The notes under the pieces are model-generated. The model saw only the letters and a list, made by a program, of their open reading frames with translations, did no database searches and was not told where the DNA came from. Shown here one piece after another: positions 35,346 to 46,440 of a stretch of DNA of 64,000 bases. Within the stretch, counting starts at the first letter, position 1. Every line of letters starts with the position of its first letter. The stretch spans positions 20,908,708-20,972,707 of the forward strand of contig OY829329.1 in the NCBI GenBank assembly GCA_963691655.1, given 5' to 3'. This DNA comes from Toxonevra muliebris. Lineage: Eukaryota > Arthropoda > Insecta > Diptera > Pallopteridae. A program made the position numbers and the translations under genes.

Positions 35346-36050
35346 TTTTTTGACAGCCCAAGATATAAGGCAAATGTCGGAAGTTTTTGGCTCCTGAGTT
35401 TCATTTGAAGCTTCGAATGACTTTAAACGAAAAAATGTGTCGGTCTTCTTGAAGGTAACGAACCTTTACTGCTACGATAAAACCATTGTGTAACACAATT
35501 TTTTATATTCAGCGATGACTGAACTTAATTTTCCATTTCTATTTTTTTTTTTGCAAGTTCTAGCTACTTGCATTTTTATTTTACTTTTGAACGAAAAACT
35601 TAAAATTTTTTTCATTATTCAAACCCAAACTGACATGGCCTCAATGATCGATGTCTGTACTGACACTGACAGCTTTTAGTGACACACAATGAGCTTTAGT
35701 AGGAAAAGTTTTGTCGATTTGACCCTTAAAGGTAACACAATAAAGTCAAGTAGGTCTTTGAGTTTTTATATGATAAACAAAGCCCAACCTAACCTAACCT
35801 ACGATTAATTTGAGTTAGTGTAGATGAAAATTGAACTTAAGAGGTGAATATAATAAAAAAAAACTTCAATCAAGTTTTACAATGTATGCTCTCAATTCTT
35901 TGAAATCACCCCGACATCTTCTGAAAAAACATTTTCAACATTTCATTAGAAAAAACTTATATGAAACAAAGTATGAATAGATATTTCAAGTTTTTTATAT
36001 AATATTTTTTTTCTTAACACAATTCATCAATTTTTCATTCTACGTACATA
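35346..36050. other. Spacer with a short inverted dispersed repeat
   Basis: Non-coding. About 35585-35655 is an inverted match to 40765-40835, sharing TTATTCAAAC, CATGGCCTCAA and neighbouring bases. AACCTAACCTAACCT at 35787-35801 resembles the tail of the SINE and LINE in this window but has no matching body beside it. Confidence 0.5.
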
Positions 36051-36447
36051 CAGTGTGTTTCATATTTATAGTTCACCTATAAGTTTTGGAAATTTTTTTT
36101 TATTGAAGTTTGAAATAAGTTTTTCAGTGGATTTATATTGAAAGGAGCTCAAAATTTGAAGACCATGACCCCAAAAATCCCCTAGTAGCGAGTTTTAAAC
36201 GAATCCAATCAATTCTGAAAAGTTCTTTCGCCATATTGGACCCACCATTTGGTATTTTTAAAATCTGACGCCAGATTCGTAATCAGCGACTCCGAAAACC
36301 CCCGACTAATGGATTTCAAGTTGATCAGATTAATTTTGAAAAAAATCTTTCGGCCTTTTGGATCCGCTATTTTGAAAAACTGGCATTCGATTCGTACTTA
36401 GCATATTTTTTTTCTATCAGAATTGCAAAAAAAAAAATTGTTTTCGG

Positions 36448-36612
36448 ATGTTGAAAATCGGCGAAACTCGCATTAGTCAAGCCAAGAGAAGGAGCGGAGA
36501 ACATTCTAGAGAAGCACGTACAACGAAAAAAAAGGCCCAATCAGAGCATCTAAAGAAGATGACTGAGCTTGAAGACCTTCAGCCTGCACCGCAATTAGCT
36601 GAGTTGAAGTAA
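36448..36612 (+). CDS. Small 54-codon open frame, unknown, possibly a last exon
   Basis: An ATG-initiated frame of 54 residues, basic then acidic and heptad-like at its end (KKMTELEDLQPAPQLAELK), with balanced composition unlike the surrounding AT-rich junk. Upstream lies TTTTTCTATCAG (ending 36421 or so), a possible splice acceptor in the same region, and an AATAAA-containing stretch lies at about 36711. It could be the terminal exon of a gene belonging to the surrounding transposon or a captured host exon. I do not recognise the protein and give it low confidence. Confidence 0.25.
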   Translation: MLKIGETRISQAKRRSGEHSREARTTKKKAQSEHLKKMTELEDLQPAPQLAELK

Positions 36613-36804
36613 TTTGCATAAAAAAATAGTCTGATAATTTTTGGCTAACCTACTCGTCAAGCTCTTTAATTTGATATATATTATGATATTGTAGCACTGG
36701 ATCTTCTGGAATAAAATTGTAGTTACACTAATAAATGTATAGATTATAACATCTCTAAAGTCCAAAAAGCCTTTTTTTAATTTTCAACTGAAATGTTCCC
36801 ATAA

Positions 36805-37775
36805 CCCTTTCGGTACTATAGTGATACAAGTGTCACAAGAATAATTTTTGCGATTTTTCAAAAACTTTCCAATAAATTTTTATGGCTCTTAAATTTACAA
36901 ACATTTTTTAGAAATACAAATTTTGCTATGGGTCATCGGTGATTTTTAGATCTTCAATGAGAACTTTTTTGCAATGAAATGGGGATCGAAGAATTCGAAT
37001 TCTGATTCGGTTTTGCTCTTATCGTTTCTAGTTTCTGTACGGTCAAGAAAGAGTTAAGTGAAAAATTAATGCTATGTAAATTTACCTATTTAAAAAAAAA
37101 AAAAAATATCTAAAAAAAATTACAAAAAAAAGTTCGTGAAAAGTCCCATTGAGGGCCAAAAGTTCACCGGTGACCCTAAGATATTCAATGGAAAATTTGT
37201 AAGAATTTTTTTGCAATGAAATGAGGGTCAAAGAATGCGAATCTGGACTCGGTTTTGCTCTATTTCCTCGGGTTCCTTTATGGCCCAGTAAGGGTTAAGT
37301 GAAGCATTAGAAACTTTGTATATCTTAAAAAAAAAAAAATTAATAAAAATTAACTCAAAAAGTTTGTAAAAAAGTCCCATTGAGGGCCATAGGGTCACTG
37401 GTGACCCTAAGATCTGTTATGGAAACTTTTTAAGAATCTTTTTGCAATAAAATGGGGGTCAAAGAATACAAATTTGTACTCGGCTTTGCTCTATAGTTTC
37501 TAGTTACTTTACGGTCAAGAAAGAGTTAAGTGAAAAATTGTTACTAAGTTACTTACTTACTATTTAAAAAAAAAAAATATCTAAAAAAAATGTACTGAAA
37601 AAGTTCGTAAAAAAATCCCATTGAAAGCCACAGGGTCACCGGTGACCCATAAAAGTTAAAGCCTTCAGAGGCGCAAAATTTTGATCAGAAATTGTAACAA
37701 GAAATTGGGGTCAAACAATACGAATCCACGGATTCGGTTTTTAAGAACTCTGGTTTGCTTACGATACCGAAAGGG
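36805..37775 (-). mobile_element. TTAA-flanked tandem element, copy 2 (inverted)
   Basis: A 971-bp inverted relative of 23572-24731. It begins CCCTTTCGGTACTATAG and ends GATACCGAAAGGG; the two ends match for about 11 bases inwards from CCC. The right flank is TTAA (37776-37779) and the left is ATAA (36801-36804), one base off. Palindromes at 36931 (diverged), 37162, 37393 and 37634 are spaced 231, 231 and 241. Inserted inside the Tc1/mariner-like element. Non-coding. Confidence 0.65.
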
Positions 37776-38270
37776 TTAAATATAGAAAAAATAAATTTCT
37801 TTCTGGATAATACAAAGCAACTCATTGCTTAGCTATTGGGTTTTTCTATTGTTTCTTTCTTTAGCTATATATTCTTTTTTGCAATTTTTGCAAAATATTT
37901 CTATGTAAATCAAAAAATTCTTAAAACTTTTAAAGATGTGTCGATTTTTCTTGAAATTGCTTTAACTAATAAATTTTCAGCTTTTAGCATCCTTTCAGTT
38001 ATTTTTCCAAGATGTCTACAATTTTTTCTTATAGTATATTGAACATTTTAATAGTGTCTATTAATGTTTTGTTTATTCTTTGAATACAAAAATTTTAAAA
38101 GCTGAAAATCTCCATCTGCATTATGAGAGTTTTGCGAGCTTTGAAATTGTTCATAGAAAACTTCAAAATCGTATCAAGTGTTTTTTTTTACACACCTATG
38201 TTTGCTTCAGGGATATAAGAAAAAACTAAAATGAGTACGTTCTGCACTCGTCACATGATGGGATAACATA

Positions 38271-38691
38271 TTAGGAGTATGAATGTATAAACTCGTAATT
38301 GTGACTAACTTCATATCTATCATACGCGCCATTTTTTGATATTGACAGCTATTCTATCTCGAAGAGCGCTAAAAATACTATAAAAATTGATCTGTCAAAT
38401 AATTTTCATAATTTTACAAAAGTGTTTTACTATTGCTGAAAATGTCGAATATTTGTCGAAAGGTGTCGTGCATTTTGAGCTGTTGAAACCGAATGAAACG
38501 ATCACTGGCGACCGCTACCAGCTACAATTGATGCGTTTGAGCCGAGCATTACGCGGAATCCGTATGCTACCAGAAAGATGGGAAAAGGTTGTGGCTAACG
38601 ATGGACAATACTTTAAAGAATAAATTTGCAATCACTTTTTAACAATAAATGTCCAAATTACGAAAAAAAATATATACATTCATACTCCCAA
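38271..38691 (+). mobile_element. Internally deleted mariner (421 bp)
   Basis: Terminal inverted repeats TTAGGAGTATGAATGTATA (left) and its near-complement ending CATACTCCCAA (right) match at 18 of 19 bases. TA lies on both sides (38269-38270, 38692-38693). Inside is a fragment of a mariner transposase. The flanking repeat sequence exists without the insertion at 61813-61890, which confirms these boundaries. Too short to be autonomous. Confidence 0.9.
38459..38623 (+). pseudogene. Mariner transposase fragment
   Basis: The open frame reads KGVVHFELLKPNETITGD, then RYQLQLMRLSRAL, and then jumps to LPERWEKVVANDGQYF before the stop at 38621-38623. The first part matches the region around the first half of the mariner catalytic domain, and the last part matches the conserved C-terminus of mariner transposases. 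Between them the segment that normally holds the HDNARPH block and the third catalytic Asp is absent. The N-terminal DNA-binding part is also missing; an ATG at 38442 that may be the old start is in another frame. So two internal deletions are likely, and the product cannot catalyse transposition. Confidence 0.88.
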
Positions 38692-39163
38692 TACTTTACA
38701 CATTGTTTGTTTACTTCATTATAAAAGTTTTCGTTTTTATGTTCCATAAAGTGCAATCATGGGTTTTTTAAATTTTTAATAATTTCTCTTTTCAATGCAG
38801 TTTTTTCGCTTTTCACTTTGCATGTCTACATCGCCTAATGTTGATATTATTTTACAATTCTAAGCAATAAACTAGAAAACTGAAATAAGCTATGCAATAA
38901 AACAAATACAATAAATAAAAATAATTTTTGATATGTTTCATTATTCCATTTTTGATATAAAAATTTTGTGTTGCATACTTTTAGGCTTAAAGTAAAATAT
39001 GTAATAAAACCTCACACGACACCTATGTGGCATTCGATTTTAATTTTTATCATTTCATTCCACTATAAATTTTTCTTCAGCCCCCTCGAGCAAAAGATGT
39101 TATCACAACAAAAGTTTTTTTAAACTTCTATGTAGGTGAACTAAAAATATGAAACACACTGTA

Positions 39164-40740
39164 TGAATACATATATTCCTATAAATATATGAATGTATCG
39201 CATTTCATCAAAGAAAAACATTTTTTCAATTAATACATTCAGATAAATGACTACGATGTCGGTTGAATATATGAAATGCTACATAAAATGTTGTAGGAAA
39301 TGAATGAAGGATGAATGATTCGGTGAATGGATAAATGGATATACTGATGTATGTATAGATAGATGGATAGATGAGGGCGTTGTCAAAACATTTTCTCATT
39401 CGAAACTTTATCTTCAATTAATTTACAAAAAAACAAATATATATGTATAATAATAATAACAACAAGCATCAACAACAACAGAAGAAACTTATTAGCAACA
39501 TAACAACAAAAGCAACATAACAACAAAATCAACCAGCAGCAGCAGCAAAAAAAAAAGGAGAAAAATAAAAACAAGAAATAACAACAACATGCAAAAACTT
39601 TTAAAAATATTTTGGCCATGATGAGAAGAAAATGAAAATGATGACGACGACGACGACGACGCTGGTGGTGAAATGATGATGAAAAAAAAAATTATTAAAT
39701 ACAGAAAAAAAAGGAAAAATGGCAGCAAGAATAACAGCAACAACAACAGCAATAGCACAAGGACATCCGGCTATGAAGTGAAATGAAAATGTTTTTTTTT
39801 TTTTTTTTTTGGCGGTATGTATGTAGTTGTGATGGTGTGTTAGTGTTGGTATTGGTTTTGACTCATGTTGTATAAACTAGTGAATATTTCCTTTAATGAT
39901 GAGAGTATTGGTAAATTCTACTAATGGGAGTGTGAGTGGAGAGGTTGAATCGAGAGGAATAACTTTACTTTACATTCTACTTACTCACTCTCTCTCTCTC
40001 TCTCTTGCTCTGGCTCATTTCTTTTCCGAAAAACAACAGTAACAGCAACAGCAACTTCGTGTATGAAGCTCGTTGATTGTTTGTAATTAATGATGACCTC
40101 GAGGTATAACAGTTGCAGAGAAAAAGAGAGAGAGAGAGAAAGTAGAAGTGAGCAAAGAACAGTCCATGCAATTAAGTAAGCGTGGCAAAGAAGAAATGGG
40201 TCATTCCATTCAACTGGAAAGAAATTGAAACTACTGGTCCTAATCGCGTCAACAAAATGTTAACATCACATACGCTGACCTGACTGCTGCCTATAGTTTT
40301 GATAAAATTAATATGAGCCAGCTCAAATGAATAACAACAATAAAAAATTAATCTAAAAAAATACACACACACATACATATGTATAAACATATACACATGT
40401 GAAGTGGTGAAAACTTTGAACTATCAACTATGTAACCCTCAGTATTTTGTAACTGTTTGTGTTTTGTTTTTGTTATTTCTGCTTCTCTATTGCTTTTTTT
40501 TTTTTTTGTCATCCACGTGTCACTAAAAGTTGTCGATGTCAGCACACAGCAAAGCACAGCACACAGCGATCAACTGTCAAAATTGCTGCTGATGATATAT
40601 CATAAAATATTGTTCCACTATGAGCTAATCATAAATTCAATGTGTTATGCTGAAAGGAAAATGTGTTAGAAAAACTTTTTGTGTCATAGAAAAAATGTAA
40701 AAAAAAAAAATCTAGAAAAAAAAAAATAAGAAAAATGTTT
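39164..40740. other. Non-coding island with microsatellites
   Basis: Contains a GGAT/GATA tract (39325-39372), ACAACA and CAG tracts (39455-39600), a CGA tract (39643-39661), CT tract (39989-40003), GA tract (40120-40140) and CA tract (40364-40374). No gene. Predicted small frames are microsatellite translations. Confidence 0.55.
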
Positions 40741-40764
40741 TAACCCATTTCTCTATAGTAGAAA

Positions 40765-40835
40765 CATTGACGAACGTTGAGGCCATGACAGTTTAGGTTT
40801 GAATAATGAACAAATTTTTAGTTTTTTTTACTCGA
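40765..40835 (-). repeat. Inverted copy of the 35585-35655 repeat
   Basis: TTGAGGCCATGACAGTTTAG and GTTTGAATAATGAA are the reverse complement, with few changes, of sequence at 35600-35645. The two copies face each other across the nested transposon region. Confidence 0.6.
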
Positions 40836-40899
40836 TATGAAAATAAAAACTAAAGTAGTTTAGAGTTGTAAAAAAATTATGTAGAAAGCTAAACATGAA

Positions 40900-43800
40900 A
40901 AACAGTATCAGAAAATTAGGGCGAATCAATTATTTTTTCTATCACTATTTGGAATTAATAAATCGAAGTTGAAACAAACTTTCCAGAAAGTACGAAAAAT
41001 TTAGGCACTTTCAATCAATTTTAATAAATATTGATCATTTTAAATTTAGTTTGAAACAATATTGAAGAAATTTTGTAGCAATTTTAGATCAATTTTGATT
41101 AATATTGAAGCAATTTTGAATAAATTTTCGTCAATTTTATATCAAACTTTTATCAATTTAATGAACTTTGATCAAATTTGATCAATTTGATCAATGTACT
41201 CATAGATTTTGCTCAAATTTAATCAACTTTGATCAATTTTAATCAACTTTGATCAAATTTAATCAATCTTGATCAAAGTACTCATAGATTTTGTTCAATT
41301 TTAAATCAATTTTTCGTACTTAATTCAATTTCAAATCAATTTTCATTAATTTAATCAATTTTAATCAATATTGAAAAATTTTAATTTAGTTTGAACTCAA
41401 TATTGAAGAAGGTTATAGCCATTTTTATTAATTTTATATGAATTTTATATCAATTTTAATCAACTTTGATCAAATTTAAACTTTAATCCAATTTAATCAA
41501 CTTTGATCAAATTCAATCAATCTTGATCAATGTATTTTTAAATTTTGCTCAGTTTTAAATAAATTTTTCGTACTTTAACTCAATTTGAAATCAGTCTTCG
41601 TTACTTTAATCAATTGAATTAATATTGATCAATTTTAATTTAGTTTGAATCAATATTTGAAGAAATGTTATAGTAATTTTTATTAATTTTATATTAATTT
41701 TATATAAATTTTAATCAACTTTGATCAAACTTAATCTATTTGATCAGTGTACTCATAGATTTTGATCAAGCAAAATCAATTTTTTGTACTTTAAATCAAT
41801 CTGAAATCAATTCTTATTAATTTATTAAATTTTAATCAGTATTGATCAATTTTAATTTAGTTTGAATAAATATTGAAGAAATTTTGTAGCAATTTTTATT
41901 AATTTCATATGAATTTTATATAAATTTTAATCAAAATTGATCAAATTTAATCAATCTTGATCAAAGTACTCACAGATTTTGATCAAATCTGAATATCTTT
42001 TTCGTAGTTTAATTCAATTTGAAATCAATTTTAATTAATTTAATCTATTTTAATTTTTTTTTTTGATCAATTTTAATTTAGTTTGAATCAATATATGGTG
42101 AAGAAATTTCATCGCTTTTTTTATTAGTTTTATATTAATTTTATATCAATTTTAATCAACTTTGATCAAATTTAATCAATCTTGATCAAAGTACTCACAG
42201 ATTTTGATTAATTCTAAATCACGTTTTCGTATTTTAATTCAATTTGAAATCAATTTTCATTACTTTAATCAATATTGATCAATTTTAATTTAGTTTAAAG
42301 GAATTTTTGTAGAAATTTTTATTTATTTTATATCAATATTAATCAACTTTGATCAAATTCAATCAACTTTGATCAAATTTAAACAACTTTAATCAAACGT
42401 AATCAATCTTGATCAATGTACAAATAGATTTTCCTCAATTTTAAATCAATTTTTCGTACTTAATTCAATTTCAAATCAATTTTCATTAATTTAATCAATT
42501 TTAAGTCAATTTCAATGCATTTTGAATTAAATTTGTTCAATATTATATTAACTATTGAATTTATATAAATTTGAATTTAACTTGAGCAATTTTAAATAAT
42601 TTTTTTCTATTTTTGTAATCAATTTAAATCAGTCTATCAATCTAAGTCAATTTCAATAATTAGTTAATTAATTTTGATCAATTTCGAACCGGTTTTATTG
42701 CAATATTAATATTAATAAATTTTTGATAAATTTTACAAATATTTTCGTCAAATTGGATCAGCTTTAATTAATCTTAAACCAATTTTAAATAATTTTAAAT
42801 AATTTTGCATCATTTTTATTAAATTTCGTCAAGCATAAAAAATTTGGTTCAGTTCCCATTTATCATTTTTCATTAATTTTGATCAATATTATGTAAGTTT
42901 TAACCAATTTTGATCCATTTTAATCTATTTTGTTCAGTTTTAATCAGTTATATATCAAACTGTATACATTTGTATCAAATTCAAATAGGCTTGAATCAAT
43001 ATTGAATTTATTTCAATTAAGTTTGAATAAATTTTCATCGATTCTATAATGGTTTAAATAAAAAGTAAGCTAATTTTAATATAATTTTGTTCATTAATTT
43101 TATATCAACTCGAACAATATTAGATAAATTTTGATTAAATTTAAAGCAATTCTCATCAATTATCTAATTTTTATCAACTTCTGTTATTTCCAAAAGCAAA
43201 ATATAAATTAATACTGAATACTCTTCGATCAATTTAATTAAGTTTTAGCGAATTTTGATTCATTTTTGTCAATTCAATTCTAAATCAATTTTAAATAATT
43301 TTTAGATCACTATTCAATATTATTGATCAATATTTTTCATAAATTTTTTTATCAGTTTCAATAAATTTCAATGAGTTTTTGTCGTCTACTCAATCAATCA
43401 ATTTAATTTGATTTTGTTCAATTTCAATCAATATTCAGTCAATTTTGATCAAATTTACTGAAATTGATAAAAAATTTCAAACAATTTTTATCTTTTTTAA
43501 ATAATTTTTTTTTTTAATTACTATTGAATCAATATTGAAACGGTTTCAATCAATATTGAAACGATTTGAATCAATATTCAATCGACTTGAATCACTTTTA
43601 AATCAATTTTGATAATTTTTTATCAATTTTATAACTGTTTCCAGCAGTTTTACATTAATTTATATCAATATTGATATTATTTTAATCAATCTCATCTCAT
43701 TTTTAATCAGTTTTGATCAATGTGAAATAAGTTGATCAATTTTGTATAACTTTTATTCAATTTTTATAAAATTTATTTATTTTGATAAATTTGTATTTAA

Positions 43801-43950
43801 ATTAATTTTGAGCATTTTTAATTTTCAAACCAATGTTTGAACCAAATATCTAATCATTTTGAATACTTTGAACATTTTTTGATCATTTTGATATAAATTT
43901 CAATCAACTTTGATCAACCTTAAATCAATTTTCATCATTATTATGTGACC
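40900..43950. repeat. TTTTGATCAA/TTTTAATCAA array with 220-bp higher-order repeat
   Basis: Three kilobases of 9-12 bp words (ATCAATTTT, GATCAACTTT, AATTTTAATC). In the left half a higher-order unit is clear: GATCAA(A/T)GTACTCATAGATTTT recurs near 41188, 41270, 41524, 41741, 41959, 42183 and 42411, with the last five spacings 217-254. The right part (42450-43950) is more degenerate. No genes. Confidence 0.9.
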
Positions 43951-44700
43951 AAATTTACATTCAATGTCAAAAATTCTATTAATAGCAATTCTGGTTCTTG
44001 GGTCTGAAAAATACAACCCTGTTTTGGCTGGTTTAACTATGTGCTCTAATAGCAAGCATAAGTTTGTTCAATTTGACCACTCAATGCAACACGAAGACTC
44101 CAATCGGGAAATGGAGAGATTTCATCCTCCACCCCTCAACTCCTTGAATTCACTAGGGGTTGCCTCTATAATATTATACTTAAAATTAGTCATGTTGCTA
44201 TTTTTTAAAACTTATTTCGTATATAACCTCAATCAAAATAAAAGTAAAACGAAAAAAGTTCAGTAATCTAAAATCTAATAACGCTGAGGCAACAAATTCT
44301 CATTGCCTTCTTTGTGTGTCTTTTTTTTTCTGTGTGGAATTTCTTCTTTTTGCTTTAAACTACAACAAACTAGATGACTCCTTGGAGTACTTCAATGAAA
44401 AACACAATCATTTATACATTTTATGAAGGTTAGATTAAGAAACACTCTGGCATGTAGTTATGCATGAATATAAGTTTTTATTCATATATGTATTTATATA
44501 TGTATAGATATTTACAGTAGAGATCGGTTATAACGAGCTTCGAGAGACAAGACAAGAGAGTGTGTACCATGAGTTTGGCGTTGTGACTACAGTTTGGTTT
44601 TGATATCCTTCGGAAGTTGAGTCGACTTTGGAAAACGACATTGACTGATACTAATTGAGCAAAAAATAATGAGTTAATCAGAATTTTAGGTTTGAGTTTC
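43951..44700. other. Spacer between two arrays
   Basis: Non-periodic. A 100-codon frame at 43964-44266 begins with a hydrophobic stretch but has no recognisable domain, and its composition follows the local AT bias, so I do not call it a gene. Confidence 0.45.
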
Positions 44701-46440
44701 ACTCAGATTTTTGATCTGAATTTTAACCTGAATTTTCATCCATTTTTCGATCAGAATTTGGTCTGAATTTTAGGGTGAATTTTGGTCTCAATTTGATTTG
44801 AATTTGATCTGAATTTTGATATAATTTTTGGTCTAAATTGATCTCGCTTTCAATTTGAATATTTGCCTAGGTTTGGTCTGAGCTTTTGTTTAATTTTTGG
44901 TCTAAATTTGGTCTGACTTTCAATTTGAATATTGGTTTGAAATTAATCCGAGTTTGGTTTCAATTTAAGTGTGGTTTTTAGTCTGATTTTTGGTCTGAAT
45001 TTTGGGCTGAATTTCGGTTTTAATTTTAATTAAATTTGTTTTATTTTGGTCCACATTTTTCGTTTGAATTTGGTCTAAATTTGGCATTACTGTCGGCCAC
45101 GAGTTTGGTTTAAAATTTAGTCTGGTTTTAATCTGAACTTTGACCTGATTTTCTATCTGAGTTTTAGTGTAAATTTTTGGCCTAAATTTTGGTTTGATTT
45201 GTAGCCTGAATTTTACCTGTATTCGGTTTACATTTCGGTTTGAATTTCGACATGTTTTTAATCTGAATTTGTTGTAAATTTTTGTCTAATTTTAATCTGA
45301 ATTTGGTTTAAATTCGTGCTAAAAATTTAGTCTGAATTCTTACATAATTTTTGGTCTATATTGGTCTCACTTTCAGTTTGAATATAGGCCTAGATTTGGT
45401 CTGAAGTTTTGTCTGAATTTTTTTTATTTATTTTTTGGTCTAAATTTTGTCTGATTTTCAATTTGAATATAGGTCTGAGTTTAGTGTGATTTTTTGGGTG
45501 AATTTTGGTCCGAATTTTAATGTGATTTTTAGTTCGATTTTCTATCTGAGTTAAACCGAAATTACGGTCTGTTTTTGGGCTAAAATTTGGTGTGGTTTTA
45601 AATCTGAATTTGGGTCTAAATTTTATCTGGTTTGAACTGAATTTTAGTTAAAAATCCGACTGGGATTTTTTAGCTGAATTTGAGTCTAATTTTCGCCTTC
45701 GGTTTGGTCTAAATATTAATGTGACTTTGAATCTAAATTTTTGTTCTGGTTTTTAATATGAATTTTCGTCTAATTTAAGTCTGATTTTTCCGCTGAATTT
45801 TTAACTGAATTTGGTCTAATTTTTGGTCTGAATATGGCGTAAATTTTGGCCTGATCTTGGGTTTAAATTTTGGTCTAATTTTTTACCTGAATTTTGGTCT
45901 AATTTTTCAGCCAAATTTTTGCCTGAATTCGGTCTAATTTTTTCCTTCGGTTTGGCCTAAATTTTTGTTCGATTTTCGCCTTCGATTTGGTCTAAATTAT
46001 GGTGTAATTTTGAATCTAAATTTTGGTCTGATTTTTAACATGAATTTTGATCTGGTTTTAGTCAAGTTTTTCGGCTGAATTTTTATCTAGATTTGGTCTA
46101 ATTTTTGGTCTTAGTTTGACCTAAATTTCGGATCTAAACTTTGGTCTGAATTTGGTCTTAAATTTAGTATGATATTGAGTCTAATTTTGATCTGATTTTT
46201 GAGCAGAGTACTGTATAAATTTTGGTCTGATTTTAAGTACAGTTTTTATCAGAAATTTAATCTGAACTTTGGTCTTTATTTTAGCAGATTTTTGGTCTAA
46301 TTTTCATTTAAATTTTGGTCTGATGATTGGTTTGAGAGTGTCCCAAATTTGCTCTAAATTTTTATTTGATTTTCTGTCTGAATTTTGTTTTTATTTTACA
46401 TCCGATTTGTAAACGATTAATTTTTGTATACATTAAACTC
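44701..46440. repeat. TTTTGGTCTGAATTT tandem array
   Basis: Degenerate words of 12-17 bp of the type TTTGGTCTGAATTTTGGTC and TTTGGTCTAATTTTTGG. No pure segment and no clear higher-order unit. A short similar stretch occurs at 52770-52850. No genes. Confidence 0.88.

Larger units (their letters stand above)
36051..39161. mobile_element. Tc1/mariner-like element with 29-bp inverted repeats, nested
   Basis: The left end CAGTGTGTTTCATATTT... (36051-36079) and the reverse complement of the right end (39133-39161) agree at 28 of 29 bases, and TA flanks both sides (36049-36050, 39162-39163). The 3111 bp include 122-bp-family repeat units (36120-36420), a small open frame (36448-36612), a TTAA-flanked element (36805-37775) and a deleted mariner (38271-38691). 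The right subterminal part (38810-39107) has an inverted copy at 7365-7640. No intact transposase is present. The TA duplication supports the Tc1/mariner superfamily. Confidence 0.75.

Noticed and set aside
35787..35801. AACCTAACCTAACCT as a second SINE or LINE copy
   Set aside because: Only the CT-rich tail word is present; no body, hairpin or duplication is found next to it.
43964..44266. 100-codon frame beginning with a hydrophobic stretch
   Set aside because: Could suggest a secreted protein, but composition follows local AT bias, there is no recognisable domain, and it sits between two satellites. I have no support for it being a gene.
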